Source: Megaleporinus macrocephalus
Lineage: Eukaryota > Chordata > Actinopteri > Characiformes > Anostomidae
DNA length: 64,000 bases
Reading direction: 5' to 3'
Assembly: GCA_021613375.1 (NCBI GenBank)
Contig: CM038720.1
Span: 136,389 to 200,388, forward strand
The notes below the pieces were generated by a model. It made no database searches. It saw only the letters and a program-made list of their open reading frames with translations, and was not told the origin of the DNA. A program made the translations under genes and the position numbers. Shown piece by piece: positions 22,961 to 33,922 of the stretch; the first letter of the stretch is position 1, and each line of letters opens with the position of its first letter.

Positions 22961-25900
22961 TTCTGTGTGTGAGGCTCTATGTGTGCGGCTCTGCGTGTGG
23001 CTCTGTGTGTGTGTGTGGCTCTGTGTGTGGGTGTGGCTCTGTGTGTGTGAGGCTCTGTGTGTGCGGCTCTGTGTGTGTGTGTGGCTCTGTGTGTGGGTGT
23101 GGCTCTGTGTGTGTGTGGCTCTGTGTGCGGCTCTGCGTGTGTGTGGTTCTGGGTGTGTGGCTCTGCGTGTGTGTGTGTGTGTGTGTGGCTGTGTGTGTGT
23201 GTGGCTTTGTGTGTGTGTTTGGCTCTGCGTGTGTGCGGCTCTGTGTGTGTGCGGCTCTGCGTGTGTGTGGCTCTGCGTGTGTGTGGCTTTGTGTGTGTGT
23301 GGCTCTGTGTGTGTGTGGCTTTGTGTGTGTGTTTGGCTCTGCGTGTTTGCTGCTCTGCGTGTGTGCGGCTCTGCGTGTGTGCGGCTCTGCGTGTGTGCGG
23401 CTGTGTGTGTGTGCGGCTGTGTGTGTGTGTGGCTTTGTGCGGCTCTGTGTGTGTGAGGCTCTGTGTGTGGCTCTACGTCTGTGCGGCTCTGCGTGTGTGT
23501 GGCTCTGTGTGTGTGTGGCTGTGTGTGGCTCTGTGTGTGTGGCTCTGTGTGTGTGTGGCTCTGTGTGTGGCTCTGTGTGTGTGGCTCTGTGTGGCTCTGT
23601 GTGTGTGTGGCTCTGTGTGTGTGTGCGGCTCTGCGTGTGTGTGGCTCTGTGTGTGTGCGGCTCTGTGTGTGTGTGGCTCTGTGTGGGTGTGGCTCTGTGT
23701 GTGTGTGTGGCTCTGTGTGTGTGAGGCTCTGTGTATGTGTGGCTGTGTGTGCGGCTCTGTGTGTGTGTGGCTCTGTGTGTGTGCGGCTCTGTGTGTGTGT
23801 GGCTCTGTGTGTGTGGCGCTCTGTGTGTGTGTGGCTCTGTGTATGTGTGTGGCTCTGTGTGCGGCTCTGCGTGTGTGTGGTTCTGGGTGTGTGGCTCTGC
23901 GTGTGTGTGGCTCTGTGTGTGTGGCTTTGTGTGTGGGTTGCTCTGTGTGTGTTTGGCTCTGCGAGTGTGCGGCTCTGCGTGTTTGCTGCTCTGCGTGTGT
24001 GCGGCTCTGCGCGTGTGCGGCTGTGTGTGTGTGCGGCTGTGTGTGTGTGTGGCTGTGTGCGGCTCTGTGTGTGTGGCTCTACATCTGTGCGGCTCTGCGT
24101 GTGTGTGGCTCTGTGTGTGTGCGGCTCTGCGTGTGTGTGGCTCTGTGTGTGTGCGGCTCTGTGTGTGTGTGTGTGTGTGGCTCTGTGTGTGTGCGACTGT
24201 GTGTGTGTGGCTCTGTGTGTGTGTGTGGCTCTGTGTGTGTGGCTCTGTGTGGCTCTGCATGTGTGTGGCTCTGTGTGTGTGTGTGGCTCTGTGTGGCTCT
24301 GTGTGTGCGGCTCTGTGTGTGTGGCTCTGCGTGTGTGCGGCTCTGTGTGTGTGTGGCTCTGTGTGTGTGGCTTTATGTGTGTGTGGCTCTGTGTGTGTGT
24401 GTGGCTCTGCGTGTGTGCGGCTCTGCGTGTTTGCGGCTCTGTGTGTGTGTGGCTCTGCGTGTGTGCGGCTGTGTGTGTGTGTGGCTGTGTGTGTGTGTGG
24501 GGCTCTGTGTGTGTGCGGCTCTGTGTGTGTGTGGGGCTCTGTGTGTGTGCGGCTCTGCGTGTGTGTAGCTCTGTGTGTGGCTCTGTGTGTGTGCGGCTCT
24601 GCGTGTGTGTGTGGCTCTGTGTGGCTCTGTGTGTGTGCGGCTCTGCGTGTGTGTAGCTCTGTGTGTGTGCGGCTCTGTGTGTGTGTGCGGCTCTGTGTGT
24701 GTGGCTCTGTGTGTGTGCGGCTCTGTGGCTTTGTGTGCGGCTCTGTGTGCGGCTCTGCGTGTGTGTGGCTCTGTGTGTGTGTGTGGCTCTGTGTGTGTGT
24801 GGCTCTGTGTGTGTGTGCGGCTCTGCGTGTGTGTGGCTCTGCGTGTGTGCGGCTCTGTGTGTGTGCGGCTCTGTGTGTGTGTGGCTCTGCGTGTGTGTGG
24901 CTCTGCTTGTGTGCGGCTCTGTGTGTGTGTGCGGCTCTGTGTGTGTGTGCGGCTCTGTGTGTGCGGCTCTGCGTGTGTGCGGCTCTGTGTGTGTGTGGCT
25001 CTGTGTGTGTGGCTCTGTGGCTTTGTGTGTGTGTGTGTGTGGCTCTGTGTGCGGCTCTGCGTGTGTGTGGCTCTGTGTGTGTGTGTGTGCCTGTGTGTGG
25101 CTCTGTGTGTGTGTGTGGCTCTGTGTGTGTGTGTGTGGCTCTGTGTGTGGCTCTGTGTGCGGCTCTGCGTGTGTGCGGCTCTGTGTGTGTGTGGCTGTGT
25201 GCGGCTCTGTGTGTGTGTGTGTGGCTCTGTGTGTGGCTCTGTGTGCGGCTCTGCGTGTGTGCGGCTCTGTGTGTGTGTGGCTGTGTGCGGCTGTGTGTGT
25301 GTGTGTGCAGCTCTGTGTGTGTGTGTGGCTCTGTGTGTGTGTGTGGCTGTGTGTGTGTGTGGCTGTGTGTGTGTGTGGCTGTGTGTGTGCGGCTCTGTGT
25401 GTGTGTGGCTGTGTGTGGCTCTGCGTGTGTGCGGCTCTGCGTGTGTGTAGCTCTGTGTGTGTGCGGCTGTGTGTGTGTGTGGCTCTGTGTGTGTGTGGCT
25501 CTGTGTGTGTGTGCGGCTCTGTGTGCGGCTCTGCGTGTGTGTGGCTCTGTGTGTGTGCGGCTCTGTGTGTGTGCGGCTCTGTGTGTGTGTGGCTCTGCGT
25601 GTGTGTGGCTCTGTGTGTGTGCGGCTCTGTGTGTGTGTGCGGCTCTGTGTGTGTGTGGGGCTCTGTGTGTGTGTGGCTCTGTGTGTGTGGCTCTGTGTGT
25701 GGCTCTGTGTGTGTGTGGCTCTGTGTGTGTGTGTGGCTCTGTGTGTGTGTGGCTGTGTGTGTGTGTGGCTCTGTGTGTGTGTGTGGCTCTGTGTGTGTGT
25801 GGCTGTGTGTGGCTCTGCGTGTGTGCGGCTCTGCGTGTGTGTAGCTCTGTGTGTGTGCGGCTGTGTGTGTGTGTGGCTCTGTGTGTGTGTGGCTCTGTGT

Positions 25901-26232
25901 GTGTGTGTGGCTGTGTGTGGCTCTGCGTGTGTGTGGCTCTGTGTGTGTGCGGCTCTGTGTGTGTGTGGCTCTGCGTGTGTGCGGCTGTGTGTGTGTGTGG
26001 CTGTGTGTGGCTCTGTGTGTGTGCAGCTCTGCGTGTGTGTAGCTCTGTGTGTGGCTCTGTGTGTGTGCGGCTCTGCGTGTGTGTGTGGCTCTGTGTGGCT
26101 CTGTGTGTGTGCGGCTCTGCGTGTGTGTAGCTCTGTGTGTGTGCGGCTCTGTGTGTGTGTGTGGCTCTGTGTGTGTGGCTCTGTGTGTGTGTTTGTGTGT
26201 CTGTGTGGCTCTGTGTGTGTGTGTGTGTGTGG

Positions 26233-26283
<51 letters not shown>

Positions 26284-26345
26284 GCTCTGTGTGTGTGTGT
26301 GTGTGTGTGTGGCTCTGTGTGTAGTGTGTGTGTGTTGTGTGTGTG
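22961..26345. repeat. GTGTGTGGCTCT-type minisatellite, 3.4 kb
   Basis: Units of about 16-20 bp such as GTGTGTGTGGCTCT and GTGTGCGGCTCTGC in irregular order, with block duplications (for example 25370-25480 resembles 25735-25880). It stays open in several frames on both strands, including a 1160-codon minus-strand frame rich in [11 protein letters not shown]. That frame is a consequence of composition and not a gene. Confidence 0.95.
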
Positions 26346-26780
26346 TGGTGTGTGTGTTAGGTGTGTGTGGATGTGTGCGCGGCTCTGTGTGTGCGGGCTC
26401 CAGCACTGAGAGCTCTGCAGTGTATTCCTCACCCACACACACAATATGAACATGAGCATGCGCAGGCTGAAATCAGTTTGATTTACAGAATGTGGGTTTT
26501 GTGCCAGAGGCGCTTCAGTCTGGAGAGGGACCGAAACAGCAGCAAGAAAATACGCCGCACGGCCACGTCACCCACACACACATAAACAGACCGCCATCCC
26601 ACCCCCGGCTGTGTGTGGGGTCCTGGGCGGCTCTGCTGAGTCTGGAGTGAGAGGCGGGCAGATACTTTGTGTGTTTTTCTTCTTGTTGTTTGTTGAACTA
26701 AATGTAATCAGAGGTAAAAGTGAGACGTGAGCACTGCCTGGTGGCTGGAGCTGGAGATGCAGATTAGACTCTAAACTGAA
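26346..26780. other. Unique segment between arrays
   Basis: About 430 bp of non-repetitive DNA with no conserved exon recognised on either strand. A 74-codon plus-strand frame spans 26361-26585 but starts inside the array and matches no family I know. Confidence 0.5.
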
Positions 26781-28825
26781 GAGTGTGTTACAGACTGTGA
26801 GTGTGGTTTGAAGAGTGAGCTGTTGACTTGTGACGTTACAGGACTATTGTGAGTGTGGTTTGAAGAGTTGAGCTGTGTGTGTTACCAGACTGTGAGTGGT
26901 GTATTGAAGAAAGAGGCCTGTGTGTGTTTACAGACTGTGGGTGTGGTTTGAAGAGTGAGCAGTGTGTGTTACACGACTGTGGGATTGACGTTTGAAAGAG
27001 TGAGCCTGTGTGTGGTTACAGACGGTGAGTGGGGTTTTGAAGAGTGAGCTGTGGGTGACAGGTTACAGGACTGTGAAGTGTGCGGTTTGAAGAGTGAGCT
27101 GTTGTGTTGTTACAGGACTGTGAGTGCGTGGTTTTGAAGAATGAGCTGTGTGTGTGTTAACAGACTGTCGGTGTTTGAAGAGTGAGCTGTGTGTGTTACA
27201 GGACTGTGGGTGTGGTTTGGAAGAGTGGCTGTGTGTGTTACAGACAGTGAGTGGGGTTTGAAGAGTGAGCTGGTGTGTGATGGTGTAGCAGACGCTGTGA
27301 GTGGGGGTTTGAAGAGTGAGCTGTGGTGTGTTATTACAGGCTGTGGGTGTGGTTTGAAGAAGTGAGCTGTGTTGTGAGTACAGACTGTGAGTGTGGTTTG
27401 AATGATGTGAGCCTGAGTGTGAGTTACATACCGTGAGTGTGGTTCTGAAGGAGTGAGACTGTGTAGTGTTACAGACTGACTGTGAGATGGGGGTTTGAAG
27501 AGTGAGCTGTGTGTGAGTTACAGACTGTGAGTGGGGTTTGAAGAGTGAGCTGTGTGTGTTACAGACTGTGGGTGCGGTTTGAAGAGTGAGCCGTGTGTGT
27601 TACAGACTGTGGGTGTGGTTTGAAGAGTGAGCTGTGTGTGAATTACAGATTGTGAGTGTGGTTGAAGAGTGAGCTGTGTGTGAGTTACAGACTGTGAGTG
27701 TGGTTTGAAGAGTGAGCTGTGTGTGTGTTTACAGACTGTGAGTGGGGTTTGAAGAGTGAGTCTGTAGTTGCAGTTAACAGACTGTGAGTGTGGTTTGAAG
27801 AATGAGCTGTGTGTGTTACAGACTGTGGGTGTGGTTTGAAGAGTGAGCTGTGTGTGTTACAGACTGTGGGTGTGGTTTGAAGAGTGAGCTGTGTGTGTTA
27901 CAGACTGTGAGTGGGGTTTGAAGAGTGAGCTGTGTGTGAGTTACAGACTGTGAGTGGGGTTTGAAGAGTGAGCTGTGTGTGAGTTACAGACTGTGAGTGT
28001 GGTTTGAAGAGTGAGCTGTGTGTGTTACAGACTGTGAGTGTGGTTTGAAGAATGAGCTGTGTGTGTTACAGACTGTGGGTGTGGTTTGAAGAGTGAGCTG
28101 TGTGTGTTACAGACTGTGGGTGTGGTTTGAAGAGTGAGCTGTGTGTGTTACCGACTTGTCGAGTGGGGTTTATGTAAGAGTGTGAGCTGTGTGTGAGGTT
28201 CCAGACTGTTGAGGTGGGGTTTGGAAGAGTGAAGCTGTGTGTGTTACAGGCTGCGGGTGTGGTTTTGAAAGAGTGAGCCTGTGGAGTGTGAATTATCAGA
28301 CTGTGAGAGTGGTTTTGAAGAGTGAGCTGTGTGTGAGTTACATACAGTGAGTGTGGTCTGAAGAGTGAGCTGTGTGTTGTTACAGACTGTGAGTGGGGTT
28401 TTGAAGAGTTAGTGAGGCAGTGTGTGAGTTACAGACAGTGAGATGGGGTTTTGGGAAGAGTGGAGCAGTGTGTTGTTTACAGGACTGTGGGTGGCGGTTA
28501 GAAGAGTGAGCCGTGTGTGTTACAGACTGTGGGTGTGGTTTGAAGAGTGAGCTGTGTGTGAATTACAGATTGTGAGTGTGGTTGAAGAGTGAGCTGTGTG
28601 TGAGTTACAGACTGTGAGTGTGGTTTGAAGAGTGAGCTGTGTGTGTTACAGACTGTGAGTGGGGTTTGAAGAGTGAGCTGTGTGTGAGTTACAGACTGTG
28701 AGTGGGGTTTGAAGAGTGAGCTGTGTGTGTTACAGACTGTGAGTGGGGTTTGAAGAGTGAGCTGTGTGTGAGTTACAGACTGTGAGTGGGGTTTGAAGAG
28801 TGAGCTGTGTGTGTTACAGACTGTG
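26781..28825. repeat. ~39-bp minisatellite with indel-rich patches
   Basis: About 50 copies of a unit with GTGTGTTACAGACTGTGAGT then GTGGTTTGAAGAGTGAGCT. Copies at about 27490-28140 and 28505-28825 are clean. Those at about 26820-27480 and 28150-28500 carry many one-base insertions and duplicated letters, as expected from unpolished long reads. Confidence 0.94.
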
Positions 28826-30540
28826 TGTGTGATAACAGTATTTATAGTATTTACAGTATAGTATTTACAGTATTTACAGTATTTTTAGTATTTACAGTAT
28901 TTGCAGTATTTGTAATGTTAACAGTATTTATAGTATTTATAATATAGTATTTACAGTATTTATAGTATTTACAGTATTTATAGTATTTACAGTATTTACA
29001 GTATTCATAGTATAGTATTTACAGTATTTATAGTATTTATAGTATTTACAGTATTTACAGTATTTATAGTATTTACAGTATTCATAGTATAGTATTTACA
29101 GTATTTATAGTATTTACAGTGTTTACAGTATTTATAGTATTTACAGTATTTATAGTGTTAACAGTATTTATAGTATTTACAGTATAGTATTTACAGTATT
29201 TTTAGTATTTACAGTATTTATAATGTTAACAGTATTTATAGTATAGTATTTACAGTATTTACAGTATTTATAGTATTTACAGTATTTACAATATTTACAG
29301 TATTTACAGTATTTATAGTATTTACAGTATTTACAATATTTATAGAATAGTATGTACAGTATTTATAGTATAGTATTTACAGTATTTACAATATTTATAG
29401 TATAGTATTTACAGTATTTATAGTAGTTTACGGGAACAGTACTTTAACAGTGTTTTATTAGCGTTGTATAGTGATTAATATTTACAGTCTTTTCACAATA
29501 TTTATTAGTACAGTAATTTAACTGTATTTAATATAATATACAGTAGTTTACAATATTATATATAGTATATAGTATTTACAGTATTTATAGTATTTGCAAT
29601 ATTTATAGTATAGTATTTACAGTGTTTACAGTATTTATAGTATAATATTTACAGTATTTACAGTATTTATGGTAATTTATGACGCATTTTATTTGGTATA
29701 GTATTTTACAGTAATTTACACATATTTCTGAGTATATTATTTACCAGTAATTTTTAAAGTCTCGTTACAAGTATTTATAGGATGTACAGTATTTTATAGT
29801 AATTTACAGTGTTTACAGTATGTATAGTAATAATAATTTACCAGTATTTATAGTATTTACAGTGAATGTGATACATTATTTATAGTATAAAGTATTTACA
29901 GGATTTATAGTAGTTTACCAGTATTTTACATAATTTATAGTATAGGCCCGAATTTAACAGTTATTTACATTTATTTCTAGTAGTTTAATTTATGGTGTAC
30001 AGTATTTATAGTATTTACAGTATTTATAGTATTTACAGTGTTTATAGTATTTACAGTATTTATAGTAGTTACAGTATTTACATTATTTATAGTATAGTAT
30101 TTATAGTAGTTACAGTATTTACATTATTTATAGTATAGTATTTATAGTATTTACAGTATTTATAGTATTTAGTGTTTACAGTATTTATAGTATAATATTT
30201 ACAGTATTTACAGTATTTATAGTATTTACAGTATTTATAGCATTTATAGTATAGTATTTACAGTATTTATAGTAGTTACAGTATTACGTACTTTTATAGA
30301 ATAGTATCAGAGTAATTGCGTAGTTATGTACGAGTAGTTTGACAGCGATGTGAGTATAATGAGTTTACTGTTTTTAGTATAGGTAGTTACAGTATTTTAC
30401 AGTATTTATAGTAATAGTATTTATAGTATGACCAATATTTAGAGCTCATAGTATTTATAGTATTTTACCGTAATTTATAGTATTTACAGTATTTATAGTA
30501 TAGTATTTACAGTATTTATAGTATTTACAGTAATGGGAAA
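28826..30540. repeat. AT-rich TATAGTATTTACAGT minisatellite
   Basis: 1.7 kb of TATTTACAGTATTTATAG units (9 + 9 bp) with occasional TATAGTATAG steps. It is nearly all A/T plus regularly spaced C and G. Degraded patches at about 29430-30000 and 30280-30440 look like unpolished sequence. Confidence 0.94.
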
Positions 30541-30639
30541 TGTATATTTTACTAATAACGCAGTAACAGTAGATCAGCGTCAGCAGCGACCAGTACAGAG
30601 ATATTATACACAGATTTATTAACTATCCTCACATTCAGT

Positions 30640-31035
30640 ACCCTCTCACTGTCCACTCACTGTCCACCCACTGTCCTCTCACTGTCCACCCACTGTCCAC
30701 CCACTGTCCCACTCACGTCCTCCTGACTCACTGTCCCACCCACTGTTACCACCTCACTGTCCACTCAACTGGTCCACCCACTTGTCCTTCTCACTGTACT
30801 CCTCACTGATCCACGCGGTAAGCCACAGTACCACCGCACTTGTCCACACTACACTGTCCACCCACTGTCCACCTCACTGTCCCACCCCACGTGTCCTCGA
30901 CACTGGTCCACACTGTGCAAGACACTGTCCTCATCACTGTCCCTCTCCACTGTCCACATCCACTGTCCACATCACTGTCCTCCTACTGCCACTGTTCCAC
31001 CTCACTGTCCTCTCACTGTCCTCTCACTGTCCTCT
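30640..31035. repeat. ACTGTCC minisatellite, ~10-bp unit
   Basis: Repeats of CACTGTCCACC and CTCACTGTCC. The middle (about 30715-30990) is disturbed by many small indels. Confidence 0.88.
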
Positions 31036-31149
31036 CTGAACGAGTCCAGGAGAAGCTCGGTGTGGTCAGTGTGTTCAGGTCCTGACGCTGGAGAATAAAT
31101 AATACACCCACACTGACACATGATTTAATATTCAGATAAACTTTATTGA

Positions 31150-31749
31150 TCTCTCTCTCTCACTCTCACTCACTCCCTATAGCCTCTCTCTCTTGTAGCC
31201 TCCCGTCACTCATCACCTCCACCTCTCTATGCCTCTCTCTACTCCTCTCTCCTCTCTCTCTCCTAGGCCTCTCGACTCTCACATCACATCCCTCTCTATA
31301 GCCTTCTCCCCCTCTCTCCCTCTCTCTCCCTATCTCTATAGGCCTCTCTCTCTCTCCCTCCCTCTCTCTAGCCTCTACAGGCATCTCACTCTCACCTCGC
31401 TCTCGCTCTATAGCCCTCTCCCCCTCTCACTCCTCACGCTTTCGACCCTCTACTCCCTCTCTCCACCTACCTCTCGCCCTCTCTCCCGCCGACCTCTCCT
31501 CTGCTCTCTCTCCCTCGCTCCCTCCCCTCCCTCTCACTCTATTCCCTCCTCTCTCTCATCCGCTCCCGCCCTCCTCTCATCCTCTCTCCCGCCCTCCCTC
31601 TCTCACTCTCCTCCCTCTCTCTCTCTCTACCTCCGCTCTCTCCCTCTCTCCCTCTCTCTCTCTCTCTCACTCTCTCTCCCATCCTCCCTCCCTCTCTCCC
31701 TCTCCCTCTCTCTCTCCTCTCTCCCTCTCTCTCCCTCTCTCTCCCTCTC

Positions 31750-31780
<31 letters not shown>

Positions 31781-31790
31781 CCCCCTCTAG
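31150..31790. repeat. Polypyrimidine (CT)n/(CCCTCT)n tract
   Basis: 640 bp with C and T almost exclusively on the plus strand, made of CTCTCTCC steps. The part 31560-31790 is nearly pure pyrimidine. Such mirror-symmetric tracts can form triplex (H-DNA). The serine/leucine-rich plus frame is an artefact. Confidence 0.93.
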
Positions 31791-31911
31791 CCTCTGTCTC
31801 TGTGACGGAGCTGAGCTCTGCCTCTGACGGTCACTTCCTCTATCCGGTCTCTATGCGGCGCTGTTGGAGGAAATGAGCTTCATTGTTTTTCAGTGTTTGA
31901 AGATTAAACTG

Positions 31912-32125
31912 AACAGCGTCAGAACACTGACCACCACACCGTCCAGCGTCAGAACACTGACCACCACACTGTCCAGCGTCAGAACACTGACCACCACACC
32001 GTCCAGCGTCAGAACACTGACCACCACACCGTCCGGCGTCAGAACACTGACCACCACACCGTCCGGCGTCAGAACACTGACCACCACACCGTCCGGCGTC
32101 AGAACACTGACCACCACACCGTCCA
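31912..32125. repeat. 30-bp minisatellite, seven copies
   Basis: Seven near-identical copies of AGCGTCAGAACACTGACCAC then CACACCGTCC, with G/A and C/T variants only. The following segment 32126-32517 is AT-rich, unique and non-coding. It lies in the fam89b intron but shows no exon 2. Confidence 0.95.
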
Positions 32126-32517
32126 GCATCTGGACAGACCTGCAGGACAAACACCCACAGACTGAACCTCACTCTATAAACACTAATATTCATAATTACT
32201 GTATAATAATCACTAAATTATTAATATTAAAACAACAGTCACGCTATAAACCAATAAACGTATTTTCACTCTAAAATTAAAACTATAATATTTATTCTAT
32301 AATTAAAGCTGTATAACTGAAATGTCTAATATTAATATATTACATTTATAACTAAACATTAATATTAATTCTGTGTTTAATTATTAATATGTAAATTATG
32401 TTCTGTTCTTAAGTTTCAGGATTGAAGTGCGTGTATAAACTACAGAACTCATCCTGGAACCCAAGTTCATTAGGTTCTTCTGGGTTTCAGGTCTGTTCAC
32501 CTGCAGGGGTCACTCAC

Positions 32518-32760
32518 CATCTCTTTCCTCAGAGTGGCCACTGCAGCATCCAGACTGACCGGCCTACTGGAGCTCAGAGCTTCACTGAGTCTGGACCTGC
32601 TCATTTCAGCCTGGATTGGGGTTCGTTGCTGTGGACCTTCTGGATGTTCCTCCAGGAGCCGTTGCTGGAGCTCAGGATGCCACTCAGACCTCTGGGCAGT
32701 GTGGGAACCCCCATGATGCCCACAGCTCCAGCTGGACTCTCCACCGGAGGACTCGTTCAT
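32518..32760 (-). CDS. fam89b: FAM89B-like protein, exon 1 (partial gene, apparent double frameshift)
   Basis: FAM89B (LRAP25) is a small adaptor that in mammals links LIM kinase and MRCK in lamellipodial actin control. As read, the exon runs from ATG at 32760 to donor GTGAGT after position 32518 and ends SLDAAVATLRKEM, the conserved FAM89 motif just before an intron. The expected N-terminal motif, LPRGLSGIL then NGSWRNIQKV, is present but in another frame. One extra base in the G5 run (C5 at 32708-32712 on the plus strand) shifts into it. One missing base near 32628-32629 shifts back into QRTPIQAEMSR. The two changes cancel, so the frame looks intact at both ends. The following exon (GLRQLDMSLL in the family) is absent from 21.5-32.5 kb. 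znrd2 lies directly upstream on the same strand, as in human. Confidence 0.78.
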
Positions 32761-33340
32761 GCTGTCCTTCTTCTAAAAGCTGCTGGACTCAGTAAAGTAG
32801 GAACTTCACCAGCCAATCAGCAAACAGCTCAGCTGCTGGTCCCGGTTCAGTTTACAAACACACTCAGTCGGTGCTTCCTTTGTTCTAGTAAAGCCACGCC
32901 CACTCCGCCAGTTAGACTATACCGGCTTCGGCCACCAGAGGGCACTAACAGAGCCTAAAGCCAGCCGGAGCTAGCGTTAGTCAGAGTAGCCCCGCCTTTC
33001 TGGTCTGGGATTGGCTATAATTCACAGAAAACACGCCCCCTTTGTCTAGGATTGGCTTACAGCCTGTCAAGCCCACCCACCGACATCCTCAGACTCCCAC
33101 CAAACCCACTTACCTGGACGCAGGAGAGAAGCGGCTCCAGCTGTGATGTAATTATGTAAACAGGTTGTTTATAATAAGCAGCTGTTTATTTTCCTTTCAG
33201 CAAAAACATAAACATAAACATGTTTCTTCTTTTCATCTGCTTTTTAATTCTTACACACGCAGCAGAAAGAGCCCACCATCAGCGTCCAGACCACCCGCTC
33301 CGCAGGAGACCACACAGCAGGTCACCAGCCCCCCCTCGCA
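32761..33340. promoter_or_regulatory. Intergenic region upstream of fam89b
   Basis: Unique DNA between znrd2 and fam89b, both on the minus strand. It has CCAAT at 32814 and ATTGG at about 33010 and 33051, plus CCACGCCC and CACGCCCCC (GC-box-like) motifs near 32895 and 33031, which fits a fam89b promoter. No coding sequence is seen. Confidence 0.35.
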
Positions 33341-33475
33341 GAGACTTACTCTACATATACACCCCCCAACAGAGACTCACTCTACATTCACACCACATAT
33401 ACACCCCACAACACCAGCCCCCCCTCGCAGAGACTCACTCTACATATACACCACATATACACCCCCAGTACGCCC
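33341..33475. repeat. Short imperfect tandem repeat
   Basis: Two to three partial copies of CCCCCCTCGCAGAGACTCAC then TCTACATATACACC. It lies downstream of the znrd2 stop codon. The remaining 33476-33922 is unique. Confidence 0.7.
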
Positions 33476-33922
33476 CCCTAACCCAACACAACCCCCCCCA
33501 ACACAAAACCGGCTCATGGACACGAGCAGACCTGTATGAAGGTCTAATTAAGAGAAAAGTTCAACCAGACATGCTAATGTGGCTAACAGTGACTGAAACC
33601 AGTAGACACCAGTTCAGTCCACACTGATCAGTACTTCACTCACTGGTAGCTACGCTAGCTCACCCGACTGAACTTCCCCTGCAACCCCGAAGCTAAAGAC
33701 TGTCCAGCAGTGACGTCTCTGTAGCTCCAGTTACGGGACAGTCCCGCCTTTTCAACCCGAACGTCCCGCTCATTGTCAAAACTCGTTATTTTTAACGATA
33801 GTATAATTGGTTAATTGGCTAACAAGATAAGTGTCCATGGTAACCAGCCGTACGGCGTTTTGTAGACGGTGGATCTCCGGGAGTGGGACGGGTGACCGCT
33901 GCGTGGACGCCGCTGGTGTTTC

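Noticed and set aside
22977..26459. Minus-strand frame of 1160 codons rich in [11 protein letters not shown], and overlapping plus-strand frames up to 799 codons
   Set aside because: They are direct translations of the GTGTGTGGCTCT array. Several frames on both strands are open at once, with no family, start context or splice structure.
31229..31876. 215-codon Ser/Leu/Pro-rich plus-strand frame
   Set aside because: Translation of the CT-rich tract.
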